Source of the DNA: Legionella genomosp. 1
GTDB taxonomy: Bacteria; Pseudomonadota; Gammaproteobacteria; Legionellales; Legionellaceae
Reading direction: 5' to 3'
Assembly: GCA_945867185.1 (NCBI GenBank)
Contig: CAMBHM010000077.1
Location: forward strand, 1-6,977
Length of the DNA: 6,977 bases
Below the pieces are notes generated by a model. That model was not told where the DNA came from, did no database searches, and was given only the letters and a program-made list of their open reading frames with translations. Positions within the stretch are counted from its first letter, which is position 1, and every line of letters starts with the position of its first letter. This document shows positions 1 to 6,494 of this stretch, one piece after another. The translations under genes and the position numbers were made by a program.

Positions 1-78
1 TTGGCCAAGCATGATGAAAACTATATGCCTAAAGAAGTGAAAGAAGCGTTGCGGATTGCTAAAAAAAGGGTTTTATGA
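1..78 (+). CDS. ccmE: CcmE, periplasmic haem chaperone (3' end only)
   Basis: This is the last 25 codons of a gene that enters from the left edge, read in frame 1 and ending at TGA 76-78. The fragment contains the CcmE signature H-D-E-N-Y-x-P-x-E-V. The histidine at 10-12 is the residue that binds haem covalently in the CcmE family, and the tyrosine at 22-24 is the accompanying haem ligand. CcmE takes haem from the CcmABCD complex and delivers it to CcmF on the outer face of the inner membrane. The tail after the signature is short and lysine-rich. The stop overlaps the ccmF start as ATGA (75-78), which suggests translational coupling and fits the usual ccmE-ccmF order. The identification rests on this short motif plus position in the operon. 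Confidence 0.9.
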   Translation: MAKHDENYMPKEVKEALRIAKKRVL

Positions 79-2021
79 CAGCTGAGTTTGGTTTGTTTGC
101 GTTGGTATTGGCATTACTTTTTTCAGTGATGCAAGTGGTGATACCAACGTTTGGGTTGTGGCGTAATAAATTAGACTGGCAACGGGCTGTCTCCTCGTAT
201 GTGGTGCTGCAGGTCATTTGTGTGGCTATTAGTTATGTGGCCTTAACCGCTTGTTTTTTAAAAGATGATTTTACTGTCAGCTATGTGCTGATGAATTCGA
301 GTACTGCTTTACCCTGGTTTTATAAATTATGTGCAGTTTGGGGCGGACATGAAGGATCTCTTTTATTGTGGGTATTTATATTAAGCCTCTGGACATTGGC
401 CGTAGCTTGTTTCAGTAAACCCTTGGATGAAGCCATGCGGGTACGCGTGTTGGTGGTGCTTGGTGCACTCAGCATTGGCTTCCTTCTCTTTTTACTGACC
501 GCCTCTAACCCGTTTGTAAGACAGTTTCAACTATTGCATAGTACGGGGCGTGATTTGAATCCGCTTTTACAAGATCCTGGATTTTTATTTCATCCCCCGA
601 TGCTTTATATGGGCTATGTGGGGTTTTCGGTTGCTTTTGCGTTTGCCATCGCAACCCTTTGGTATGGTCAATTTGAACCAGCATGGGCGAAATGGACTCG
701 GCCTTGGACGTTGGCTGCTTGGTGTTGTTTAACGGCTGGTATCACGCTGGGCAGTTGGTGGGCTTATCGAGAATTGGGGTGGGGCGGTTGGTGGTTTTGG
801 GATCCGGTTGAGAATGCATCGTTTATGCCCTGGCTTGTTGGGACCGCATTGATTCACTCGCTAGCGGTGAGTGCCCAGCGTACGCAATTCACCGCTTGGT
901 CATTATTATTAGCCATCATGGCGTTTTCTTTGAGTTTGGTAGGTACTTTTTTGGTGCGTTCAGGCGTCTTGACGTCTGTGCACGCGTTTGCAGTGGATCC
1001 ACAACGAGGTTTAACGATTCTTTTGTTCTTATTGGTGGTGATCGGTGGAGGATTATTATTATTTGCAACGCGTGCACACGTTTTAAAACCACAACAAACG
1101 CCTCATGCGGTCTCTCGTGAAATAGCTCTGTTACTGAATAATGTGTTATTGGTTGTCATCATGTTGACGGTGTTGATGGGTACGTTATATCCATTGTTAA
1201 TTGATGCGCTGCATCTTGGGAAATTATCTGTGGGGGCGCCTTATTTTAATATGGTCTTTGTGCCATTGATGTTGCCTCTTTTGTTTTTAATGGGAGTGGG
1301 GATTCATCTCAAATGGGATCGAGACCAATTAAAACGGGTGTGGAAAGGCCTTCGTTGGGTTGGGATCTCAGCATTGCTCTTACCAATCATCCTGCTGACG
1401 GTTTTAGGTCAAGTTATTCAGGGATCGGTGCTTCTGGGTCTTACGCTCGCTTGTTGGATCTTGATGAGTACTACAAATTTAATAAGGTTGCGAATAAAAC
1501 AGCGGGGACTGTTGGGCACTGGACGTGCTTTTTGGGGCATGTGTTCTGCACATATGGGGATTGCGGTGACTGTGGTTGGTATCACCGTGTCGTCAGGATA
1601 TGGTCTTGAAGAACAATTAAAACTTGCGCCAGGGGACAGTACGACGTTAGCAGGATTCTCAATACAATTTGCAAGTATAGCGCCATTGGCGGGCCCGAAT
1701 TATCATGGTACTCAGGGTAAATTCATAATAACCAGTGCGCATCGTCAGGTTGCTGTTTTTCCTGAAAAACGTCTCTACGATGTGGGACAAATGCCAATGA
1801 CCGATTCAGCTATTGATGTTACGCCGTTTCGTGATCTCTATGTGGCAATGGGTGAACCTTTGGGGGCAGGGGCTTGGTCCGTTCGACTGTATTACAAACC
1901 TTTTGTTCGATGGATTTGGGGGGGAGGGTTTTTTATCTTCTTGGGGGGGCTTCTGGCTTTGGTGGATAGACGATATTATCATCAAGCAGAGACGCCTTGT
2001 ATGCAAGGAGTCTGTTCGTGA
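75..2021 (+). CDS. ccmF: CcmF, cytochrome c haem lyase subunit
   Basis: A polytopic inner-membrane protein of 648 residues, the usual length for CcmF. It receives haem from holo-CcmE and, with CcmH and CcmI, ligates it to the CXXCH motif of apocytochrome c in the periplasm. The tryptophan-rich WWD haem-handling motif lies at residues 235-247 (GWGGWWFWDPVEN). The conserved histidines are H173 (FHPP), H261, H303 and H493. The first three match E. coli numbering exactly and the fourth is shifted by two. Hydrophobic helices run through most of the protein, with a soluble periplasmic segment at about 510-605 and a last helix at about 612-630 ending DRRYY. The start at 75 overlaps the ccmE stop, and a short purine tract (AAAAGGG, up to position 70) lies just upstream. 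The 3' end is unusually rich in G-tracts (see separate entry). No family residue appears to be missing. Confidence 0.97.
   Translation: MTAEFGLFALVLALLFSVMQVVIPTFGLWRNKLDWQRAVSSYVVLQVICVAISYVALTACFLKDDFTVSYVLMNSSTALPWFYKLCAVWGGHEGSLLLWVFILSLWTLAVACFSKPLDEAMRVRVLVVLGALSIGFLLFLLTASNPFVRQFQLLHSTGRDLNPLLQDPGFLFHPPMLYMGYVGFSVAFAFAIATLWYGQFEPAWAKWTRPWTLAAWCCLTAGITLGSWWAYRELGWGGWWFWDPVENASFMPWLVGTALIHSLAVSAQRTQFTAWSLLLAIMAFSLSLVGTFLVRSGVLTSVHAFAVDPQRGLTILLFLLVVIGGGLLLFATRAHVLKPQQTPHAVSREIALLLNNVLLVVIMLTVLMGTLYPLLIDALHLGKLSVGAPYFNMVFVPLMLPLLFLMGVGIHLKWDRDQLKRVWKGLRWVGISALLLPIILLTVLGQVIQGSVLLGLTLACWILMSTTNLIRLRIKQRGLLGTGRAFWGMCSAHMGIAVTVVGITVSSGYGLEEQLKLAPGDSTTLAGFSIQFASIAPLAGPNYHGTQGKFIITSAHRQVAVFPEKRLYDVGQMPMTDSAIDVTPFRDLYVAMGEPLGAGAWSVRLYYKPFVRWIWGGGFFIFLGGLLALVDRRYYHQAETPCMQGVCS
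1862..1949 (+). repeat. G-tract cluster, possible G-quadruplex
   Basis: Within the 3' end of ccmF the coding strand carries G5 (1862-1866), G4 (1869-1872), G7 (1918-1924), G3 (1926-1928) and G7 (1943-1949). The last three tracts, within 32 bp, hold enough G3 runs for a four-tract quadruplex with one long T-rich loop. They encode glycines of the last transmembrane helix, using GGG codons. The tracts are visible directly; folding, or any regulatory role toward ccmG about 70 bp downstream, is inference. Confidence 0.4.
2005..2010 (+). promoter_or_regulatory. Ribosome binding site of ccmG
   Basis: AAGGAG lies inside the end of ccmF, 10 nt before ATG 2021 and 7 nt before GTG 2018. It rules out the longer reading from TTG 1997, which would start upstream of this site. 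It leaves a small ambiguity between GTG 2018 and ATG 2021, which differ by one residue. Confidence 0.6.
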
Positions 2022-2554
2022 TGAAACGATATGTGCGACTTGTCCCGTTTGTGCTTTTTATGATCCTTGGATGGTTTCTCTGGCGTGGGTTAGCGATAGA
2101 TCCGCATGCATTGCCCTCGGTTCAATTGGGCAAGCCACTTCCCCCCTTTCGTTTGCATCAATTAAAAAATGAAAAGTTAGTACTGACTGAGCAGGATCTG
2201 CAAGGACAGGTGGTGGTGTTGAATGTATGGGCCAGTTGGTGTGAGGCTTGTATTGAAGAGCAGCTTTTTTTAATGACACTGGCTAAGCAAGGCGTTGTGA
2301 TCGTTGGATTGAATTACAAAGATCAACCAAAAGAGGCACGCGCTTGGTTAAGCGAATGGGGCGATCCTTATCAGGTGATTGCTTCCGATCTAGAGGGACG
2401 TTTGGCCATTGACATAGGGGTATATGGCGCTCCTGAGACCTTTCTGATTGATAAACAAGGCACCATTCGCTATCGTCATGTTGGCATTTTAACACCACCT
2501 ATTTGGAAGCAAGAGTTTGAGCCACGGATCCATCGATTGAAGGTGGCTATATGA
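2021..2554 (+). CDS. ccmG: CcmG (DsbE), thioredoxin-like thiol reductase for cytochrome c maturation
   Basis: A membrane-anchored periplasmic thioredoxin-fold protein of 177 residues, typical for CcmG. It takes electrons from the DsbD/CcdA pathway and keeps apocytochrome c (or CcmH) cysteines reduced for haem attachment. An N-terminal anchor spans about residues 6-22. The active site is W73-C-E-A-C77 in the context NVWASWCEAC. The GVYGAPET segment (133-140), with the cis-proline P138, is diagnostic of CcmG, and FLID follows. The active-site dipeptide is EA, whereas E. coli has PT. ATG 2021 was chosen because it shares one base with the ccmF stop (TGATG) and follows AAGGAG; GTG 2018 is also possible. 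The frame stays open upstream to TTG 1997, but that start precedes the ribosome binding site. The stop overlaps the ccmH start as ATGA (2551-2554). Confidence 0.95.
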   Translation: MKRYVRLVPFVLFMILGWFLWRGLAIDPHALPSVQLGKPLPPFRLHQLKNEKLVLTEQDLQGQVVVLNVWASWCEACIEEQLFLMTLAKQGVVIVGLNYKDQPKEARAWLSEWGDPYQVIASDLEGRLAIDIGVYGAPETFLIDKQGTIRYRHVGILTPPIWKQEFEPRIHRLKVAI

Positions 2555-2943
2555 AAGGTTGGTTGTTTTTTGTTTTTTTAGGGTTCAGTACCGCCTTATG
2601 TGCAAGTCATTTGTATCCTTTTGAAACAGAGCAACAAGCGGCACAATTTAACCGTTTGTTACGAACGTTTCGTTGCTTGGTTTGTCAAAATCAAGATTTG
2701 GCAGATTCAACAGCAAGTCTTGCGATGGATTTACGGGCGGATATTTATCGTGCAGTGCGTCTTCGGAAAACGGATGATCAAATTACAACCGCGTTGACTA
2801 GCCGATATGGGGACTTTATTCTGTTTATGCCACGGATGAATCCGCTCACCTGGTTGTTATGGGGGGGACCTGTGCTTTTCTTAATACTGGGATTGGTGCT
2901 GCTGTGGCGATTGGGTTTAAAACAACAGGTGCGGGATGAATGA
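2551..2943 (+). CDS. ccmH: CcmH, haem lyase thiol-redox subunit (short, non-fused form)
   Basis: A 130-residue periplasmic protein anchored by one C-terminal helix. The N-terminus looks like a signal peptide (about 1-18, hydrophobic core WLFFVFLGF). The family motif R-C-x-x-C-Q-N-Q is at residues 41-48 (C42, C45), followed by ADS and a three-helix-bundle segment including SRYGDF. The transmembrane helix is at about 100-121. In the family, this CXXC pair exchanges disulphides with apocytochrome c and CcmG. The length matches the stand-alone CcmH/CcmL type rather than the longer E. coli CcmH, in which the TPR domain is fused. Here that domain is the next gene, ccmI. The start overlaps ccmG by ATGA, and the stop overlaps ccmI by 8 bp. 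A G7 run at 2861-2867 encodes the start of the helix (WGGP). Confidence 0.95.
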   Translation: MKGWLFFVFLGFSTALCASHLYPFETEQQAAQFNRLLRTFRCLVCQNQDLADSTASLAMDLRADIYRAVRLRKTDDQITTALTSRYGDFILFMPRMNPLTWLLWGGPVLFLILGLVLLWRLGLKQQVRDE

Positions 2944-3595
2944 GCGTTGGGGGTTGATAGGGTTGGTTGTTTTGTTAATAGTAGCCTTGATGGCTGCTTT
3001 GATTCCATTACGTCGTTCAAAAAGTATGATGATCCTTTTAACGCCTATTTTGTTCTGTTTTGTTTCGTTTGCTTACTGGAAATGGGGTGCGTGGCCAGAT
3101 TGGCAAGCACATGTTCAACGCCTTCAGAAACAAGATCAGGTTCAAGCAATGTTACGGTCGCATACGCCAGAAGAGCTCATAGATAGGTTGAGTGAACGCC
3201 TTAAAAAAACACCTAACAGTGCACAAGGCTGGTATTTATTAGGTCGACTTCAAGCCAGCCAACATCATTGGCGGAAAGCGTATGATGCTTATGCGATGGC
3301 GCACCAACTGAAGCCAGAAAATGAGACGATCACGGTTAATTATGCTCAAACGTTGTGGCAGTTAAATCATCAAACAGTTGATTCCGTGGTTAGAAGTTTG
3401 TTTCAAGCGGTCTTAAAGAAAAACCAAGATCAACCGGATGCTTTGGCGATGCTTGCCATGGACGCGTATCAGGGACATGCGTATCAACAGGCCATCAATT
3501 ATTGGGAGAGGTTGTTAGGCAGTGCTCCTGCACAATCTGAAGAAGCACAATTTATTCGAAAAGCAATTGCCAAAGCGCAACAGCGGTTGATGTGA
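2936..3595 (+). CDS. ccmI: CcmI-type TPR protein, apocytochrome c chaperone
   Basis: A 219-residue protein with two hydrophobic segments (about 5-24 and 31-48) separated by only about six basic/polar residues (LRRSKS), then a soluble helical domain. TPR-like repeats are recognisable at about 95-128 (WYLLGRLQAS... AYAMAHQLKPEN) and about 168-198 (ALAMLAMDAYQG... AINYWERLLGSAP), with a less clear one between them. In the family, this domain binds the C-terminus of apocytochrome c and presents it to the CcmF/CcmH lyase. The protein corresponds to the C-terminal half of E. coli CcmH; the C-terminal AIAKAQQRL resembles the end of that protein. It is shorter than the stand-alone CcmI of about 400 residues in other proteobacteria. 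The start (ATG 2936) overlaps ccmH by 8 bp, so the gene is very likely translationally coupled. It appears to be the last gene of the operon. Confidence 0.88.
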   Translation: MNERWGLIGLVVLLIVALMAALIPLRRSKSMMILLTPILFCFVSFAYWKWGAWPDWQAHVQRLQKQDQVQAMLRSHTPEELIDRLSERLKKTPNSAQGWYLLGRLQASQHHWRKAYDAYAMAHQLKPENETITVNYAQTLWQLNHQTVDSVVRSLFQAVLKKNQDQPDALAMLAMDAYQGHAYQQAINYWERLLGSAPAQSEEAQFIRKAIAKAQQRLM

Positions 3596-3624
3596 TGGTA
3601 TTTTTTAATCAAATAGTGTAAAAT
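3596..3624 (+). promoter_or_regulatory. Possible weak promoter for the downstream membrane-protein gene
   Basis: The 60-bp gap after ccmI is AT-rich. TAAAAT at 3619-3624 can serve as a -10 element, with TGGTAT at 3596-3601 as a poor -35 at 17-bp spacing. No clear terminator hairpin separates ccmI from this gap, so read-through from the ccm operon is also possible. This is a pattern match only. Confidence 0.3.
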
Positions 3625-3655
3625 ATATCAACTTACTGCTAGAGAGTGTATATTT

Positions 3656-4561
3656 ATGACAGGGTTAGCGAGGTTAACTATTTCGAAGTTACGTCAAATC
3701 CTTAGTCTTTCGTCTTCCTCGATTTTGACTGATCTCAAACCTTTTATGGAACTCATTGAACAGCAATCGTTGTCTTCGGATGTAAGCGCTACTATAAAAA
3801 ACAAAAACAGATTTACACGCCCCATACAAAATGCAATAGAGATGGTGGGCGGCTTGATTGATACGTGGTGGGTTGTTGTGTCATTGGTCACATTGACATT
3901 GTATGTCACAGTAGGGGCTGCCGTATTCATGGTACTGGTTGGGTTGGGATTTGCTGCTCATGCTTATGCTGAACGTATAAAAGATCAGCAAGCAATGATG
4001 TTTGCTTACCAGCTGTCTCAACTACGATTAAAAACCGTGGAAGAATTGATTTTACGACATAAAATAGAAATGGACACGCCGTTACCGCCGATGCAACAAG
4101 TTCCTCTTTTTGAAACGCCTAAATTAAAATTATTTGGTATGACTTTTTTCACAAGTACCCTGGTATTTTTTTCTTATTTCTATGGGGTGAATGCCATTAT
4201 CCAATCCTTAGGATATCTCTCTGCCGCAGCAGTCATGACAGGTCCTGTTGGCATCGCAGTGGCAGCATTGATTGGGTTTGGTTTAGGGCTCTATTTTGGG
4301 TATAACTATTATGTAGATAAGAAGTGTTCCTATTATTTGAAAACGGAGCAAAGTATGGCAAACGCCAAAGTGGATGCTGTTTTGCAGTGGCAAACCCTTC
4401 ATGCTTTAGAAACCTCTTCTAATTTGCCGGTGCGAACCTTGGATGTTCAAGCAGGAGCGCCGTTGGTAGGGTCGAAAGGGAGGGCGAACTTTATGAGAGA
4501 AGCGGCGAGGCCTCGTTGTGCAAGTGATCCTCTTAACTCTCATCGCTCTAGCTGTTCGTAA
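3656..4561 (+). CDS. Uncharacterised multi-helix membrane protein
   Basis: I do not recognise this 301-residue protein. Residues 1-65 are polar and probably cytosolic, with a helical stretch at about 22-40. A long hydrophobic region at about 70-103 is likely a two-helix hairpin. A charged, probably helical section follows (105-137), then a proline-rich turn (TPLPPMQQVP, 141-150). A second hydrophobic block covers about 158-181 and 187-217; its last helix is rich in Gly/Ala (GFGLGLYFG, 207-215). The tail from 218 is polar, becomes Arg/Ser/Cys-rich after 270, and ends SSCS. No signal peptide, enzyme motif or metal site is visible. The two hydrophobic blocks look like an internal duplication (see findings). 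ATG 3656 is preceded by AGAGAG (3641-3646) with 9-nt spacing. Codon use resembles its neighbours. It could be a lineage-specific envelope protein; a secreted effector is possible but unsupported. Confidence 0.75.
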   Translation: MTGLARLTISKLRQILSLSSSSILTDLKPFMELIEQQSLSSDVSATIKNKNRFTRPIQNAIEMVGGLIDTWWVVVSLVTLTLYVTVGAAVFMVLVGLGFAAHAYAERIKDQQAMMFAYQLSQLRLKTVEELILRHKIEMDTPLPPMQQVPLFETPKLKLFGMTFFTSTLVFFSYFYGVNAIIQSLGYLSAAAVMTGPVGIAVAALIGFGLGLYFGYNYYVDKKCSYYLKTEQSMANAKVDAVLQWQTLHALETSSNLPVRTLDVQAGAPLVGSKGRANFMREAARPRCASDPLNSHRSSCS

Positions 4562-4597
4562 GCGGTGCATTGGCTTCAAGATCGGGAGTAAAATAAC
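4562..4597. other. Convergent gap between the membrane-protein gene and recQ
   Basis: This 36-bp spacer separates two convergent stop codons. A 4-bp AAGC/GCTT inverted repeat (4560-4576) is the only pairing I see. It has no U-tract on either strand, so I do not call a terminator. Confidence 0.5.
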
Positions 4598-6418
4598 TTA
4601 CAATTCCTGCAAAGCCTCTAAAAAAACCTGCCCATAATGGGTTAACTTATAGTGCCCAACTCCGGATACATCTAAAAGCGCATCGAGTGTTTGCGGTTTT
4701 TTTAGCACCATGTCATGCAAAGTCGTGTCGCTGAAAATCATGAAAGGAGGTTTGTTTTCTTCGTCTGCAAGTTGACGTCTTAGGGCACGCAAGTGTTCAA
4801 AAAGAGGATTAGAAGGGGGGCTTTGTGTCGTCTGCCGTCCCTTTTTCCTTTTGAGTGTTTTTTGAGTGGGTTCAATGCGATGTACAGCCAGGGCAATGGT
4901 TTCTTCGCCGCGCAGCAGTGGGATTGCTTTGTCGGTGAGTCGAAGCACATTGAAGTGGTTGGTATCTTGATGGCAATAATCACGGTGAATGAGTTGCCAA
5001 GCAAGATGCTTCCAATAGGCAGCAGATTTATCTTTGCCTATGGCGTAGGTGGTCAATCGCTGGTGGCCAAATTGAATTATTTTTTCTGAAGTGCTCCCAC
5101 GTAACACATCGATCACATGAAGTAAGCCATAATTTTGGCGAAGGCGATAAATACAAGAAAGCAATTTCTGCGCCTCTACGGTTGCATCGGTAAATTCAGG
5201 AGGTGTGTCGCAAATATCGCAATAGCCACAAGCCAGATCATAGGGCTCGTTAAAATAGCGCAACAAAATTTGTCTTCGGCAATGCGTGGCTTCTGCAAAA
5301 GCAACCATGTGGTTGAGCTTATGATGTTCGATGCGTTGTTGTTCTTCTGAGGGGACTGAGGCTATCCAGGCGCGCAAACGGCCGCTGTCCGCGGGATCGT
5401 ATAGTAGTAACGCTTCTGCTGGGAGTCCATCGCGGCCTGCACGGCCTGTTTCTTGATAGTAACTTTCTATCGTTTTTGGCAAGTCGTGATGAATAACGAA
5501 ACGTACGTTGGGCTTGTCTATGCCCATTCCAAAGGCAATGGTTGCCACCACGATCTCGATATGATCATGTCTAAAAAGAGATTGAACGTCCCGACGTTCT
5601 TTGTGTGCAAGGCCTGCATGATAGGCGCGCGCACGATGCCCTAATTCTTGTAATTTTTCAGCCAAACGTTCCACGCTGGCACGAGTACCGCAGTAGATGA
5701 TCCCGGATTGTTGTTTTTGTGTTTGTAGAAAGTGATCTATCTGTTTCAACGGGTTGTTTTTCGTGACGACGTGGTAATGGATATTAGGTCGATTGAAGGA
5801 GGTGATGTATTGTTTGGGGCGATACTTTAATTGTTTCACGATGTCTTGTTGGGTTTGGACATCGGCAGTGGCCGTCAGAGCAATAATGGGGACGTCTTGA
5901 AAGTGGGTTTTTAAAAGACCCAGCGAGGCATATTCTTTTCTAAAATCATGCCCCCATTGTGAGATACAATGGGCTTCATCAATCGCAAATAGGGCAATTG
6001 GACAACTTTCTAGGCGTTCTAGAAAAGAGTCACTGAGTAAGCGCTCTGGGGCAATGTAAAAGAGATCCAAAGCATTATTATGCAGATCGGCAAGAACGCG
6101 ACGTGCTTCTTCACTGGATAAGGAAGAATTATAGAAGGCTGCACGAATGCCCTGTAGTTTTAAACTGGCAACTTGATCTTCCATTAATGCAATGAGCGGC
6201 GAAACGACAATGCCAACCCCTTGTCGTAATAAAGCAGGAATTTGGTAACAGAGCGATTTTCCACCACCTGTCGGCATAAGGACTAAGAGATCTTGCCCTG
6301 CTACTAAATCGTCAATAATTTCTTTTTGTTGCAGACGAAATGCATCAAAGCCGTAATAGTCTTTTAAAATACGAGCAGCAGTTATTTTCAAGGGTTTGTC
6401 TTGCGCTATGACGTCCAT
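4598..6418 (-). CDS. recQ: RecQ, ATP-dependent 3'-5' DNA helicase
   Basis: A 606-residue cytosolic SF2 helicase that unwinds DNA for recombination and replication-fork repair. Order of motifs: motif 0 (YGFDAFRLQQKEIID, 22-36, with the conserved Gln at 30 or 31); Walker A MPTGGGKS (48-55); SPLIALMEDQ (73-82); DEAH box 147-150 followed by the RecQ aromatic loop SQWGHDFR (153-160); motif III LTATA (181-185); motif IV IIYCGTR (240-246); motif V ATIAFGMGIDKPNVR (292-306); motif VI QETGRAGRDG (322-331). The zinc-binding cysteines C380, C397, C400 and C403 share E. coli numbering. A winged-helix RQC domain follows (about 405-515), then a basic linker (KRKKGRQ) and an HRDC domain (about 537-606). All core residues are present. 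ATG 6418 fits the alignment although its Shine-Dalgarno is weak. The gene is monocistronic, convergent with the membrane-protein gene and divergent from the acyl-CoA dehydrogenase. Confidence 0.97.
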   Translation of the reverse strand: MDVIAQDKPLKITAARILKDYYGFDAFRLQQKEIIDDLVAGQDLLVLMPTGGGKSLCYQIPALLRQGVGIVVSPLIALMEDQVASLKLQGIRAAFYNSSLSSEEARRVLADLHNNALDLFYIAPERLLSDSFLERLESCPIALFAIDEAHCISQWGHDFRKEYASLGLLKTHFQDVPIIALTATADVQTQQDIVKQLKYRPKQYITSFNRPNIHYHVVTKNNPLKQIDHFLQTQKQQSGIIYCGTRASVERLAEKLQELGHRARAYHAGLAHKERRDVQSLFRHDHIEIVVATIAFGMGIDKPNVRFVIHHDLPKTIESYYQETGRAGRDGLPAEALLLYDPADSGRLRAWIASVPSEEQQRIEHHKLNHMVAFAEATHCRRQILLRYFNEPYDLACGYCDICDTPPEFTDATVEAQKLLSCIYRLRQNYGLLHVIDVLRGSTSEKIIQFGHQRLTTYAIGKDKSAAYWKHLAWQLIHRDYCHQDTNHFNVLRLTDKAIPLLRGEETIALAVHRIEPTQKTLKRKKGRQTTQSPPSNPLFEHLRALRRQLADEENKPPFMIFSDTTLHDMVLKKPQTLDALLDVSGVGHYKLTHYGQVFLEALQEL

Positions 6419-6454
6419 GTGGTTATTCTTTTTGCTCTCACTTTAAAGACGGCA

Positions 6455-6463
6455 ATCATAGCA
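6455..6463 (-). promoter_or_regulatory. Extended -10 promoter of recQ
   Basis: On the minus strand the 76-bp divergent gap reads TGCTATGAT, an extended -10 (TGn plus TATGAT) differing from consensus by one base in the hexamer. No good -35 is visible 16-18 bp upstream, as is common for extended -10 promoters. Transcription would begin near 6448 and give a leader of about 30 nt. No LexA-like CTG-N10-CAG box is seen. The opposite strand has only a weak candidate (TAAGAT 6469-6474) for the divergent gene. Confidence 0.42.
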
Positions 6464-6483
6464 TTGGATAAGATTTATCGCAC

Positions 6484-6487
6484 GGAG
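6484..6487 (+). promoter_or_regulatory. Ribosome binding site of the acyl-CoA dehydrogenase
   Basis: GGAG lies 7 nt before ATG 6495. It supports that start over the later in-frame ATG at residue 15 (6537). Confidence 0.6.
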
Positions 6488-6494
6488 AATGATC

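Noticed and set aside
1997..2020. Longer ccmG start at TTG 1997, adding eight residues.
   Set aside because: It begins before the AAGGAG at 2005-2010, uses a rare start codon, and adds residues not typical of CcmG ahead of the MKR-type anchor start.
896..2279. Other-frame open frames over ccmF/ccmG (896-1120, 1313-1609, 1806-2006, 1813-2172, 2058-2279).
   Set aside because: They are shadows of ccmF and ccmG, with unnatural composition (Trp/Gly-rich or low-complexity) and no recognisable domains.
2590..2604. CcmH as a lipoprotein (cysteine at residue 17 near the end of the signal peptide).
   Set aside because: The residue before the cysteine is Leu, which does not fit a lipobox. CcmH proteins normally have an ordinary cleaved signal peptide.
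3580..3610. Terminator after ccmI, suggested by the T6 run at 3601-3606.
   Set aside because: No GC-rich hairpin precedes the T-run; the upstream bases do not pair stably.
4506..4515. Perfect 10-bp palindrome CGAGGCCTCG near the end of the membrane-protein gene.
   Set aside because: It has no loop and no following T-run, so it is not a terminator. A single short palindrome in coding sequence is expected by chance.
4500..4561. Membrane protein as a type IV secretion (Dot/Icm-like) effector.
   Set aside because: The C-terminal 30 residues are Arg/Ser-rich with few glutamates and no E-block-like signal, and host taxonomy is not established. It cannot be supported from sequence alone.
4793..5644. 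Several plus-strand open frames of 63-98 codons (4793-5089, 5135-5350, 5453-5644).
   Set aside because: They lie wholly opposite recQ, whose conserved domains span the region. They show no family motifs or convincing ribosome binding sites.
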